Origin: E44-bin88 sp050123275
GTDB lineage: Bacteria; Chloroflexota; Dehalococcoidia; Dehalococcoidales; BS750m-G39
Direction of reading: 5' to 3'
NCBI GenBank assembly: GCA_050123275.1
Contig: JASFHK010000012.1
Location: 1-49,276 of the forward strand
DNA length: 49,276 nt
The notes under the pieces are model-generated. The model was not told where the DNA came from and did no database searches. It saw nothing but the letters and a program-made list of their open reading frames with translations. Below, piece after piece: positions 48,879 through 49,276 of this stretch. Every line of letters starts with the position of its first letter. Position 1 is the stretch's first letter. Position numbers and translations under genes: made by a program.

Positions 48879-49276
48879 GTGACCGTTGACTTTCATACCC
48901 ACGTCTTCCCTCCCCAGATAAGGAAGAAACGCAGCCAATACGTCGACCGCGACCCCTGCTTCGCCATTCTCTACGCCGACCCCAAGGCCAGAATCGCCAC
49001 CGCCGACGAGCTTATCGCCGAGATGGACCGCCAAGGCGTCGAAATCTCGGTCATCCACAACATCGGCTGGACCACCCACGAGCTCTGCGTCGAGACCAAC
49101 GACTATATCATCGACGCCGTCTCCCGCTATCCCGAGCGGCTGGTCGGCTTCTTCTCGGTGCAACCCCAGTCAACCAAGGCCGCCGTCGCCGAAATCGAGC
49201 GCTGCGCCAAGGCGGGGTTAAGGGGGGTGGGCGAAATCAGGCCCGATTTACAGCTATTCGATTTGGACGACGAGTC
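48879..49276 (+). CDS. Amidohydrolase-2-family protein (5' part, cut by window end)
   Basis: The first 132 codons are visible, with no stop. It begins VDFHTHVFPPQIRKK, the metal-binding HxH of the amidohydrolase (TIM-barrel metal-dependent hydrolase) superfamily, and continues with ISVIHNIGW, the conserved ERLVGFFSVQP segment and GLRGVGEIRP. Members hydrolyse or decarboxylate small organic molecules; the reaction is not determined. GTG 48879 is used as start because of the TATAAT 6 nt upstream; there is no Shine-Dalgarno site. Confidence 0.85.
   Translation, partial: MTVDFHTHVFPPQIRKKRSQYVDRDPCFAILYADPKARIATADELIAEMDRQGVEISVIHNIGWTTHELCVETNDYIIDAVSRYPERLVGFFSVQPQSTKAAVAEIERCAKAGLRGVGEIRPDLQLFDLDDE

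Overview
The window looks like chromosomal DNA from an anaerobic, GC-rich member of the Chloroflexota, most likely class Dehalococcoidia. This is inference from gene content and order: 23S/5S rRNA followed by clpC, radA, ispD, ispF and cysS (an order I recall from Dehalococcoides), a free-standing sodium-pump beta subunit, menA/menG, and many genes with promoters but no Shine-Dalgarno site. Most genes are about 58-62% GC by eye. A few patches are clearly AT-richer: the two endonuclease-like genes near 0.6-1.6 kb, the lipoprotein near 8.7 kb and the methyltransferase near 19.6 kb.

Layout. 1-2.1 kb: 3' end of 23S rRNA, a glycine-rich mini membrane protein, two overlapping minus-strand paralogues resembling Holliday-junction-resolvase-like endonucleases, a hairpin repeat, and a separately promoted 5S rRNA. 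2.1-14.1 kb (plus): clpC; a biotin carrier, OadG-like and OadB trio; radA; two unknown membrane/lipoprotein genes; ispD-ispF-cysE-cysS; then a small membrane protein, a YbjQ-family protein and a HemW-like radical SAM enzyme. 14.1-19.1 kb (minus): an AraC/GyrI regulator, menG, menA, secG, gatB and a GNAT acetyltransferase. 19.1-21.8 kb (plus): dispersed repeats, tRNA-Ala with a duplicated 3' end, a methyltransferase, and a PadR regulator with a HAAS/sensor membrane protein. 21.8-31.7 kb: an accessory transport block (cation/proton antiporter, an ABC exporter with its TetR, a quinone reductase-like protein, a P2A Ca2+-type ATPase, and a TetR divergent from a DHA2 MFS exporter).

31.8-33.2 kb holds tRNA-Arg, tRNA-Trp and an OYE-like flavin reductase starting 12 nt after the tRNA. 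33.2-44.1 kb is one minus-strand signalling operon of five genes: a membrane dCache-HAMP-PAS kinase, a lone receiver, a 1982-residue receiver-GAF-PAS(x10) histidine kinase, a second receiver and a receiver-HD-GYP c-di-GMP phosphodiesterase. 44.4-49.3 kb: a four-tRNA cluster running into plsY and an Asp/Glu racemase-like gene, a split transketolase (minus), a 27-residue membrane microprotein, rplY (L25/CTC) and the start of an amidohydrolase cut off by the window end.

No CRISPR array, transposase or complete prophage was seen. The observations most worth following are the catalytically asymmetric endonuclease-like pair, the recurrent leaderless or near-leaderless promoters, the tRNA-to-mRNA junctions, and the giant phosphorelay with an internal PAS duplication.
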